From Salvia splendens (Eukaryota; Streptophyta; Magnoliopsida; Lamiales; Lamiaceae): a stretch of DNA of 64,000 bases. Positions 32,934 to 43,386 of this stretch are shown one piece after another. Position 1 is the first letter of the stretch. Each line of letters opens with the position of its first letter. Made by a program: the position numbers and the translations under genes. Location: positions 10,935,197 through 10,999,196 of the forward strand of contig NC_056048.1 in NCBI RefSeq assembly GCF_004379255.2, read 5' to 3'. The notes under the pieces are model-generated. The model searched no databases. It saw only the letters and a program-made list of their open reading frames with translations, and had not been told where the DNA came from.

Positions 32934-35455
32934 ACCTAGTAAGCAGATATATATAGGTAGATATATTTTCGTAAAACTTAAATATATCACGTCACTACAT
33001 TTGCACTGCAATTTTTAATGTTTCAAATGATTCTTCGTTTTTAGTTTTTTACAATGGTTCATAGAATAAACTCTTTGTTATAATGAGAATCGAGAATCAT
33101 TTTGGATAAATGCAGCGTCTATACACAAAATAACACTGAGCTTCTTAGTCAATCTTGATTAGTATGTTGTCCCAAAGGTTTAATTCAGTTTTAATTAAAT
33201 AAAGATAATTGTATTTATATATAATACTTCTAAATTTAAAACTCAAATGAATTAAATTACAAATTAGTTTTGTTATTAATTTAGTATATTAGTATTTAAT
33301 AGTAATAAAAAAATGATATGGAAAATTTATGACAAATTGCCATAGATTCAAACTTGTTTCAAAATAATTATTCAATAAAAAATTCTTTTTTTCTTAGATA
33401 TTTAATTTAAAATTTTAATATTTTCTAAAACTGTTACTCATGTAATTTATTTTAAACTAATTAATATTTATTAATTATTTCATTATAAAATATTACAAAG
33501 TTCAGTTATATGGAGTACTACATTTATCACTACCCTTTACATTATACAGTACTCAAATAACCACGTCAACAGATATAACTAAAATTTGAGAATTTCAATA
33601 TTGCTTTCACATGAAGCATCAATAAATTATCAAATGAGGTGTGTAAGAATAAAACCAACTATAATTAGCAAATACTTTTTGGAAAGTGCATGGATGTCAA
33701 TATTTAAATCTTAAATAAATCAACATGCACCTTCCACACATAGTATGTCATCCTCGATGTATTGCACCACGAATATTATAAAAATAATCAGTTACCCATT
33801 TTCAGAGATAGTTAAAACAAGAGATGGGTAATACGGTATATAGATGAGCAAAATTACTAGGAACAAATTTTGTATTGGTATAGACACTTGTTTTCCCAAC
33901 AAAAAGAGCTCCCACCAGCACAAGATTTGGAAAAGATAATATTCTCAAGTAATTAAATGCAAAGAGTTAACTAATCTAATCAATGATTAGGGATGACTTA
34001 ATCATTCTAATCATCTACCCTAACTAACTACAGCACTTTGCAGCTAAGCATTTGGTGATGGAAACCAATAATATCTTTATTCTTATATTTCTTGAATTAA
34101 CCTCCACTTTCTATTGCATATTTCACCATAGCAAGCGATATAAATAAGGTCAAAATAATATACTCCAATGCGCAAGGTCAAAATCCAAAGATTTTTTAAT
34201 CTAATGATTAGCCCTACATTTAACTAACTGCCACATTTTTGCTATATTTCCACCATGGACCACACCACCAAATTTATGTCTATGTAATCAGCCATCCTTA
34301 CTTTACTTAGTTTCTACTTCATAAAACAAACAATTGGTGGAATAATGATTGTCACATAAATAAAGAAGCAAAGACAGCACATCAAATTGTGTTGCTTTTC
34401 ACTAAAAATAGGAAAAAATAACGCATTCTTTTCTTTTTCCTTTCTAAGAATCCGAATATATTCTTCATATTCAGCACCATCCTCCTAGTCCATACACACC
34501 AAATAACATAATTAAATAAAAAAAATATAAAATAAATTGAATATGTACATATTATTTACATGGCCACAGTTTTTAAAAAGATAGCAGTTGCTTCCATTTT
34601 CTTCAAGTAAAAATCAAGGCTAAAAGTGGCAAAGAAGCGTGTAACAACCTCAATAATTTCTAACACCTAGAGTACATTAAGATAAGAAAGTATACAACAC
34701 AGAAACGAGGTTAGATTTGGACGAGCTCTAAAAACGGTATATCTACACTAACATTCTATAGAGGACCAATTTTTTTTAACTTGGAGGTTGTAAGCCTATA
34801 CATTGACAGATACTATTAATTTACCAGGGAACTTTTTTACTAGTGGCGGATCCGGATCCCGGAGATGGCGGGGGCGGAATTTAATATTTTAAATATTAAT
34901 ATTTAAGTAGCACTAGCTTCGTTAATAAAATATAAACATGTATTAGCTTGCAAATATGTATTATTCATTTTAAAATATAAAATTATTGTAATTATTATAT
35001 ACATTCAAAACCATTCTAAATATTATATACAAAAATGATATAAGTAGAGTAGTAAATATTTAGATTTCAAAAATATTTAAAATGCTTATTTTGTTACATA
35101 GAGAATAAGATGCATGAATCACAGATTATAAGTACTTTAGGACAAAAAAGCTTTAACAAAAGATTAAAAATGATTTTAATTAAAGAATAAATATAACAAC
35201 ATAGTATATGCAAATTAGTAAAAGTTTATGCTTTTTACCCCTTCATTTTTCAGGCAATATTTAGTTATTTACGCAAGTTCTTCCTTACGTAATTTTGGTT
35301 GATCTCAAACACAAAACTCACCCCCCTTCCCTTATCTACAAATTTAACAAGTTTAAAGAATAATTATATATACAGAGCAAACTAATTGAACTCTAAATAT
35401 ATACGTTTGGAAAATACAACTAGATCGATCACCTCAATTAAACAACTTGTATTAA
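32934..35455. other. AT-rich spacer
   Basis: No gene. About 34842-34880 (TAGTGGCGGATCCGGATCCC ... GATGGCGGGGGCGG) looks like one end of a hAT-type non-autonomous element; no opposite end with the matching repeat was found. Confidence 0.45.
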
Positions 35456-36263
35456 TACCATGTTTATAAGCAACCCTCCAACCCAACCCAACCCAACCAT
35501 CCACTTTTTCAATATTTAATTCATTTTTATCTCCTCCACATCATCTTTCACATAATTAATATTCATCCAACCCAACCACACATATTTTCATGGTTTATCA
35601 ATGACCACCCAACCACACTATTATATATTTATTTTTATATTATTTTTTAATACTATTATTATTACATGAAATACTTATTATTTTAAATTTATCGAAAAAC
35701 GTAATAAATGACAAACTAAAAATTATAAAAACAAACAAATAAAAAACATAAATTACAATCATTGAAATACAAAATTGAAAATACATAATTGGTGCTCATA
35801 CATTAGATGAAAACTAGTCATTTAATTGCAATTGCCGAATTTGGAGAATAGGAGAATATATTATTCTCGTCATCCTCCATAGCTAGCAACAAGGGAAACT
35901 AAAAAATATGAAATTCTATTAAACAATAAGGATTATAGGAGGAGAAAATATGATATTTTTTTGTGTGCAAAACTATAGCAAATGTGGTCTCTATTTATAG
36001 AGGAAGAAAAATTATGAATTTTGATGTAATGTTTATAATTTTTTAATATAATATATTAAAGATATATAAATTATTAAAAATAATAATATCAACCAATGAA
36101 ATTGTGCCATTTGGCACAATCTCATTGGCTGAGTGGTGAGAGTGGGGGAGAGACCGGTCGGGTTGAAGAGAGAAGGCCACCTACGTCAAAGAGAGAGACC
36201 CATGTATTGAATAATTATTTTTAATTAGTTTAATGATGTGGCGGTCGACAGATAAACATGGTC
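35456..36263. mobile_element. Harbinger/Tourist-like MITE
   Basis: 808 bp with terminal repeats TACCATGTTTAT / ATAAACATGGTC, flanked by TAA at 35453-35455 and 36264-36266. No coding capacity. Interior includes CCAACCCAACC repeats on the left, GGTCGGGTTGAAG on the right and a strong hairpin at 36093-36128. Confidence 0.75.
36093..36128. repeat. 36-bp hairpin in the Harbinger MITE
   Basis: CCAATGA-A-ATTGTGCCA is followed after TT by TGGCACAAT-C-TCATTGG. The two 17-base arms pair except for one mismatch. Confidence 0.85.
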
Positions 36264-36266
36264 TAA

Positions 36267-37418
36267 GTAAGTGTCAACAACTGTCCACAAATGCCATTAA
36301 CCGATACAGAACTAACTCTTCAATAAGAATGATCCATTTTGATAATAGGCTGAGTGGATCCAAATGAATGTTCTTAGTAGTACCATTTTTCATTGTTTAC
36401 ACGTATCGAGCACAAAGTTGTATAACCATACCCTAGAGATTTTATTTGTCAAGAAATTTTGATGCTTGGTTGATACCAGATATCTAAAGTTCAATGATTT
36501 GGGCTGAAATAGTACTGGCAAGTGCTTCCAATGATGCGATGCACCAGCCTGAGATAAGAAAAACAGCCCACATTACATTCCTGCTTTGCCGTCTCCCACA
36601 AATCAAACTCTTCCTAATTACAAAGATCCACCAACATTTACAATTCACAACGCTCTGAAATGAAATCATTTCCAAACGCTATAAACTGGTCAAAGATTGC
36701 TAATCCTAGAATCTTATGCCTTTTTGCCAACACGTTAAAATTGAATGAACGAAAGCATCAACGCTCATAATTCGGATAAATTATGAGTGTTGCAACAGCA
36801 TGTACCAGCTCATGATTCAATAAATTTAATTTTGAAATTACTATGTTTTTTTATATTAAAAATGACGAAAAGAATATAAAAAAATTGTAAGATTTCAAAT
36901 CATTAATATGTTACTATTAGGATTGTTGAGTACAAACTCATCTTGCGTGATGGGGCGTTGAGTACAAATCTATCTCACATTGGGAGACTGAGGGAAGTAC
37001 TGCATATGTATGTTCCCGATGTGATCTGGTTTGAGAGGAGGTTTGTTGAATACAAACTCATCTCATATCTGGAGTCTAAGAGAAGTTGGAATGTGTATAT
37101 AATTCTTGTCCAACCCCTATCAGTTTGAGGTCTTTTGGGAGTGACCCAAAAACAAAACCGTCTGAGCTTGATCCAAAGCGGACAATATCGAATATCTGTT
37201 TCAGGCGACAATCCGAACAAGTGGTATCAGAGTCAGGTCGAGTGGGGCCAGAGAGACTCAAGTTTGAGTCGGGTCCGTAATGTCTCGATGTGTCGACTGT
37301 GTATGTCTGTTCCCGATGTAATCTGGTTTGAGGGGGAGGTGAGTACAAACCCATTCTACATCGGGAGTATGAGGGAAGTAACCCATTGCTTATCGTCAAA
37401 GAATAGTATTTTAAATAG
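36267..37418. other. LTR-type relic with initiator-Met primer site
   Basis: 36430-36740 holds no recognised gene. 36910-37400 contains repeated blocks (GAGTACAAACTCATCT, TGTTCCCGATGTGATCTGG) and, at 37222-37232, TGGTATCAGAG, the usual tRNA-iMet primer-binding sequence of plant LTR elements. The block TTTTGGGAGTGACCCAAAA near 37135 recurs in plant LTR-like relics. It is probably a rearranged LTR fragment; exact ends are not visible. Confidence 0.5.
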
Positions 37419-37420
37419 TA

Positions 37421-37725
37421 TTCCCTCCGTCCCACATTTAGAGTAACAATTAGTTATGGCACGGGTTTTAAGAAATTGGTGGAGTGTGTATTTAATGAAG
37501 TGAGAAGGTAGAGTGTGTAATAAATGAAGTGAGTAGGTGGAAAGTGAGATAGGTTGACTTTTTTTATTTTGGGTTTATTTTTGTGTTTATAATGGCATTT
37601 GAGTGTAATTTTGTTGAATAATAGGGTAAATTTCTATGTCCAAAAATGGAAAATTGTAAATGTAACTCTAAAACTGGGACGGACTTTTTTGGCAAAATGT
37701 CACTCTAAAACTGGGACGAAGGGAG
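37421..37725. mobile_element. Stowaway MITE
   Basis: 305 bp, begins TTCCCTCCGTCCC and ends GGGACGAAGGGAG between TA dinucleotides (37419-37420, 37726-37727). The phrase CACTCTAAAACTGGGACG is duplicated near the right end, lengthening the element. A second, one-ended Stowaway-like start (CTCCCCCGTCTCATAATAGA) follows at about 37734. Confidence 0.82.
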
Positions 37726-37739
37726 TAATTAGTACTCCC

Positions 37740-39110
37740 CCGTCTCATAATAGATGACACACTTGGGGATTGACACATACTTCTTGTTATGGATGCTCAT
37801 AAATGAATCCATCAATTTTCTCAAGATATGCTCCAAATAGTGTTTGATCTTCAATTTATTAATAAATCCATCAAACTTCTCAAGATATGCTTAGTAGTGT
37901 TTGATCTTCAAATTTAACATAAATAAAAAAATGGGATGGGTCTAGCCACAAAAACTACACCAAGAAAGAATTTGATGGGGAAATTAGAAAATGAAGGTGT
38001 ATTGAGGGAGGAATCCCTTCTTGGGACCTAAGACCTTCCACAAAAAAGATAAAGGCAACTTTAGGCTATTTTCATCAAGGCAAGCACTCCATTGGCTCTA
38101 CTACCGAATACATACACAAACCATAGGTGCATACCACTACTTGATAGATCTCAAACGAAACAAACAACCTACAAAGTAAGAATTAGATAAAATCTCACAA
38201 AGGAGGTGCTCACAAAGGAATCTTAGTCTTTCTCGCGCACTAAGCGCATCTTCACCCGGGCCGAGTAGGTGTGGCCGCTTTTATCACACATCTCTAACTA
38301 TTTTTAACCCATTAGACATATTCGTGTCTCAAATCCTCTTACTTTTTATGTCACAATTCTAGCGATATTCTGCCTCCGTCTCAAAAGAATATGCACTATT
38401 TCATTTTTAGTCCGTCCCACAATCCACTATCTAATTTTGAAAACTCTTCTATCTCTATGAGACTCATTCTCCATTGATAATATTTTAATTACTTTTTCTT
38501 TCTATTTCTCTCATACTTTAACAATTGTGCATTAAAACCTATGCCCAATCAAAAAGTATATATACACCCGTTGTCTCAAAAAATAGACTAGTTTACCATT
38601 TTGGATCGTTCCCCAAAATTAGACAAAGTCTTACTATGGAAAGTTTTTCAACAAATAATAATCTTGCACATCATTTATAACGTGGACCCCACAATTTACA
38701 CTCATTCCACTACATTTTTCCTCTTTCTATTACTTTTCTCGTCTCTCTTACTTTTTCTCATATCTCCCTTACTTTACTATTGCACATTAAAACTTGTGTC
38801 ATTTATAAGTTTGTTAATTTTTTTTAGGGATGGATGGTGTATTTCACAAGTTATAAGTTCAATAGTGTTTTGGGCTTGCAATATCAAAATTTTAGTAACT
38901 CCATTACTTTTCTCTTACCCTCCTGTACCGCTGTAACAATCGGTAGGGATCAACTAAACCATCTCCTAATACATTTTCTACTACACATATAAAAGAGAGA
39001 CATGTGAATATTCTTTATAAAAATAAAAATTTTGATTTGAAATTCCAACTTTTATCTACATTTCTTGCTATGCTAAATATGTAGGAATAAATTCTAACCT
39101 TACAAATTTT
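37740..39110. other. Spacer with Stowaway fragments
   Basis: No gene. One-ended Stowaway-like pieces are visible at ~38370-38430 (CCTCCGTCTCAAAAG) and ~38568-38640 (CCGTTGTCTCAAAAAATAGAC). CATCAATTTTCTCAAGATATGCT occurs twice in variant form near 37810 and 37867. Confidence 0.45.
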
Positions 39111-39659
39111 TACACAAAGGAGGACATACACAAACCGAACCCAACCGAACTGACTGTTAATCGTCGGTTCGTAACCCAGAACCAGAACCGGCACGGCGGT
39201 TCGAACCGCCAAACGGTTCGGCTGTTCGGACGGTTCGGTTCAAGTTCAAGAATTAATTTGAGAAACCGGAACTGCCGGTTCAAACCGGCGGTTCAACGGT
39301 TCAAGTAGATTTTTCGGCTAGGTCCTAGGCTTTTCAGGCTTTTCAGGTGTAGTGTTGCAAAAACGTTGTCAGAAACCGCCGACTGAACATCCGGTTAAGC
39401 CCTAAACCGCCTATTCCTCCATTTTCAATTTTCTTTTAATCTAATTTTTCCCAAATTTTCTCCTATAAATACCCCATTCCCCATCATTTCTTCTCACCTC
39501 ATTCTTATGTTAACAAGGATTTCTCTTCTCAGTCTCTATTTTCTACTATCATACTTCAATATCCATGTCTTCTTCTTGTCATGAGGACATGCACCCCCCC
39601 TTCTTCACCCGTACCACAAAGTAGTAAAAAGTCTAAGTTATCATCAACTATGTCTATAT

Positions 39660-39857
39660 TTGTTATACAAGAAGGTCTCAATAGTGTCTAGTAGTGCTGA
39701 TTCACTATCTCAAGAGATGACATCGGAGTTTAATGAATGTTGTAACTACTGCAACAAAGTCTACAAATTTAATGATGGTGGGGGATATCGTACTCTCGTC
39801 CGTCATATGAAGACAATCCATCCGATCGAATATGGGCATGCCCCTACCGCCAACTAG
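39660..39857 (+). pseudogene. BED zinc-finger fragment of the outer hAT
   Basis: The frame reads SQEMTSEFNECCNYCNKVYKFN ... GYRTLVRHMKTIHP, with the C-x2-C ... H-x4-H ligands of a BED finger. BED fingers form the N-terminal DNA-binding domain of hAT transposases. The frame stops at TAG just afterwards, without the rest of the transposase. Confidence 0.75.
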
Positions 39858-40030
39858 GTAAGTCAGGTAAAAGAACTACGTGGACTTCGATTCCATTGAG
39901 CATTAATGATACGTAGGCACCTCAACTTAAATTTTAAATTTAAGTTGAGCTCAAATCTTTTTTCCTTTATTTCTTTTTTTCTTTTGTTTTAACTTTAAAA
40001 ATATGCAAATACAATTAAATAATTGTATTT

Positions 40031-40207
40031 GTATATACTCTACTCGGTGAATGAGACTTCTCTATAAGACTAAATCCAAGAAACTTTTGGCAATTCTACC
40101 ATGATTGTTGATTGTTAGACTAAACTCAATATTTAAGGTTGAATTGCTAAAGGTATCCTCAATTTAGTTATGTAGAAACATCTCATTCACCGACTACGAG
40201 TATATAC
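40031..40207. repeat. Imperfect foldback of ~70-bp arms
   Basis: 40031-40100 (GTATATACTC..TCGGTGAATGAGA ... GGCAATTCTACC) pairs with 40137-40207 in reverse complement at roughly 70-75 percent identity. The loop between them is about 36 bases. It lies inside the outer hAT, next to the smaller palindrome AATACAATTAAATAATTGTATT at 40007-40030. Confidence 0.75.
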
Positions 40208-40322
40208 TTATAAATTTGTTGTTCAAAACTTCAAGTCTTTTTTGTAATTTGTAAATAGCTTCGTCGTAGTCTCGTTGAAATTTACAAGTATTTAAATTTA
40301 TTGTTTAAGACTTTAAGTCTTT

Positions 40323-42605
40323 TGTAAATTGCAGTGGCGGACGCAGGTGGAGGAGGCGAGGGGCTTAAGCCCCTCCCAAACCATTTTTTTATAATAAATT
40401 TCTACTGCAAATTTTTTTAAAAAATTTCAAACCTATAGTCAGCCCTCGTCAAGTTAATAGTTTTGATGTCTAAATTATTAGAGGTTTAATGGAAAGGAGG
40501 GGCTGGAAATTAAAATTACAGTAAAAACTTCACGACAATGGCGCTGAGTTGAGAAGAGGAAGACGATGATTAATTAAGAGCCATTAAGCTTAAATGAATA
40601 AAATAATAAAAGTAGAAAAAGTCTATGTCTACTGCCCTACTCCCTATTTAAATGGCACGTGTATGGTATTCAAGAATGAAGTTTTCAAGATGCTTGGTTT
40701 ACAAAATTTCCATGGTTAGAGTATAGTGCATCAAAAAATGCAGCCTTTTGCTTTTGGTGCTATCTTTTCAAGCAATCAGATAAAGGAGGTCGATATGCAG
40801 AAGATGCTTTTATAAAGACAGACTTTAACAATTGGAAAAATACACTAGAAAAATTCAATCAACATGTTGGGGCTGCAAATATTTGTCACACTAATGCTCG
40901 GATTTAATTTGAAGCTTTTCAAGATCAAAGACACAGTGTGACAAATGTATTTCGATCAAATACTCGTAAGGCGGAAGTTTCATATCGTGTTCAGTTGACT
41001 GCTTCATTGGATGTGACTCGTTTTCTTGTAAAACATGATTGCCTTTTCGAGGACACGATGAATCAAGTAGTTCTTCAAATCTAGGTAATTTTCTTGAGTT
41101 GCTTCAATGACTTAGTCAACATAATGGTGATGTTTCCAAAGTGTTGGTACAAATGCTCCTGCTAATAATAAGATGGTTTCTCCACGAATTCAAAAGGAAT
41201 TATCAAATGCTTGTGCTTCAGAAGTCACACTTGCCATAGTCAAAGATATTGGGGATAGAGTTTTCACTATCTTGGTTGATGAGGCTCGAGATGTTTCATT
41301 GAAGAAACAAATGGGTGTTGTTTTAAGATACGTGAATAGTGAAGGATATGTGATTGAGCGATTTCTTGGGATCGTACATGTAACTGGCACTTGTTCTCGT
41401 TCTTTGGATCAAGAAACTACTTTGGTAAGACCAGGAGACACTCGTTGGGGCTCACATTACTCTACATTGCTTCGTTTATGCTCTATGTGGCCCATGGTTG
41501 AGAAAGTGTTGGAAATTGTTAGAGATGATGCCACTATCCTTGATAATAGAAGTACTACTGAAGGCTTGATCGAAAGGATAGATAATTATGAGTTTGTTTT
41601 TACTTTTCACTTGATGAAACACTTACTAGGAACTACAAATGAATTGTCTCATGCCCTACAACGGAAAGATCAAAACATTGTACAAGCTATATCATTGATC
41701 CAAAGTGTGAAACATCAATTGCAAAGTTTAGGGAGGATGGATGGGAAGCCTTGTTAGACCAAACAAATAGATTTTGTGAGTTGCACAATATTTCACAAGT
41801 TAATATGGAGGACATCATACCACACCCGGGTCGAAAAAAGCATGGAGCAGAGTTGATCATAAACTTACATCATTATCGGGTAGAGATTTTTTATCAGGTA
41901 ATCTAATATTTTTATTCATGTTTTTATTGATATATTTACTTGCCATTAACTTATTGTGGCTGCAATATCAAGGTTGTTGATTTAATTATACAAGAGATGA
42001 ATAATCGATTTTCTCAAGCTAGCACCGACTTGCTAAAATGCATAGCGTGTCTTGATCCAAGAAATTCTTTCTCTGAATTCAATGAGCATCAAGTCATTCA
42101 TATTGCTACATTATATCCCGAGGACTTCTCTGCGAGCGAATGTTTACATCTTTCACGACAAGTTAGTAATTTTATTGCTAATGTGCTGTGTGATCCTCAA
42201 TTTGTTGCGCTTAGTGATTTGGGAAGTTTTGCTATGAAAATGTTCAAAACTAAGAAGCATTTAGTTTTTCCATTGGTCTATCGGATTATTGAGCTGGCCT
42301 TGGTTTTACCTGTTGCTACTGCTTCTGTTGAGAGAGCATTTTCTACAATGAAAACTATCAAGACTGATTTACGAAATCGAATGGGAGACGAGTGGATGAG
42401 TGACAGTCTAGTTGTGTATATTGAGAAGGATATTTTTTCAATGATTGATAACGAGTCGATCCTGCAGCGTTTTCAATCGATGAAAACACGTAGAATTTAG
42501 TTGCCGCCGTTTTAGCAAACTGTATTATTCTTTTTGTCAAACTTGTTTTGGATTAATTTTATGTATTAGATATTTATGCATTTTTAGAATTTTTATTATT
42601 GTTTT

Positions 42606-42658
<53 letters not shown>

Positions 42659-42724
42659 CCCCTGCCAAGATTTTTTAGTGAAGCCCCTGCCAAGATTTAT
42701 TCCTGCGTCCGCCACTTGTAAATT
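40323..42724 (+). mobile_element. Nested TTF-type hAT element with 8-bp target duplication
   Basis: The element 40331-42716 has terminal repeats AGTGGCGGACGCAGG / CCTGCGTCCGCCACT. It is bordered by the exact 8-bp duplication TGTAAATT (40323-40330 and 42717-42724), the length expected for hAT. Subterminal GGGGCTTAAGCCCC-type sequence follows the left end. It carries a transposase relic, and near the right end an (AT)n(GT)n microsatellite at about 42610-42657. Confidence 0.92.
40674..42500 (+). pseudogene. TTF-type (ZMYM1-like) hAT transposase, decayed and internally deleted
   Basis: The N-terminal TTF-type zinc finger is readable near 40680-40910 (SASKNAAFCFWCYLFK ... FNNWKNTLEKFNQHVGAANICHTNA). 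Next come RVQLTASLDVTRFLVKH and the frame 41173-41757 (ASEVTLAIVKDIGDRVFTILVDEARDVSLKKQMGVVLRYV). That frame then jumps from GTCSRSLD directly to QETTLVRPGDTRWGSHYSTLLRL. The frame 41940-42500 ends with the hAT dimerisation region (LPVATASVERAFSTMKTIKTDLRNRM). Stops lie near 40906 and 41081 and after 41757. The jump after SRSLD shows that the central part, including the usual SYDGASNM-type region, has been deleted. It is non-functional. Confidence 0.88.
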
Positions 42725-43386
42725 ATAATGTTGTAACTTGTAGTCTTGTTAAATTTATATCAATAAAATTGTAATTTTAACCCTTATTGTTTGAATTTTA
42801 TTTACGCACATTTCACAGATAAATAAAGACTAAAAAGACAAAAAAACTGTCGGTTTTGGCCAAAAACCGCCGGTTCTGAACCGCCGCTGGAACCGGTGGT
42901 TTTTTGAACCAGAGCCAGAACCGCCAAAAACTATCCGGGCCGGTTTAGGTTCAAGGAATATCTGAACCGTGAACCGCCGGTTCCGGTTTTTGAACCGTTT
43001 GCATCTCTAAAGGGGCCTAATACTTTTCTTTTAAAGTTTAAAATTTTCAAATTGGAATAAATTTTTACACGAAGGGTGTAAAAATGCGAATTGATTTTTC
43101 TCTATTTCCTATATTGTTCATAATTATAAATTATTTATTAGTATGATTTTATTCAACATTTTTTATTATTTTTATTTTAAAGTTAGTTCAAAAACGTCTT
43201 GCATATTTTTTTCATGAAATAATTATTAGCTTTAAATTTAGATAAAATGTTAAAGTATGATTAACTAAAAATAATTTTTTAAAAATATGTTAAAAATGAT
43301 TAAATCACGACTGAGAGATGTAAAGAGCTTTATCTTTTTGTCTATTTTACGTTAGTATAATAATCAGATATTGAGAGGTATTATTA

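Larger units (their letters stand above)
39110..43012 (+). mobile_element. Outer hAT-like element (BED type), deletion derivative
   Basis: Both ends are dense in GGTTC/GAACC motifs: the left is AACCGAACCCAACCGAAC and GCGGTTCGAACCGCC; the right is GAACCGCCGGTTCCGG and TTGAACCGTTTGCATCTCTA. This subterminal pattern is typical of a large hAT group. A leader and a BED zinc-finger frame follow the left end, but no transposase catalytic or dimerisation region belongs to it. A second hAT (40331-42716) is nested inside. Exact outer borders and target duplication are uncertain. Confidence 0.65.

Noticed and set aside
36484..36675. Minus-strand frame with Cys/Trp-rich translation as a gene exon
   Set aside because: No recognised domain, no neighbouring exons with matching phase; left as unclassified.
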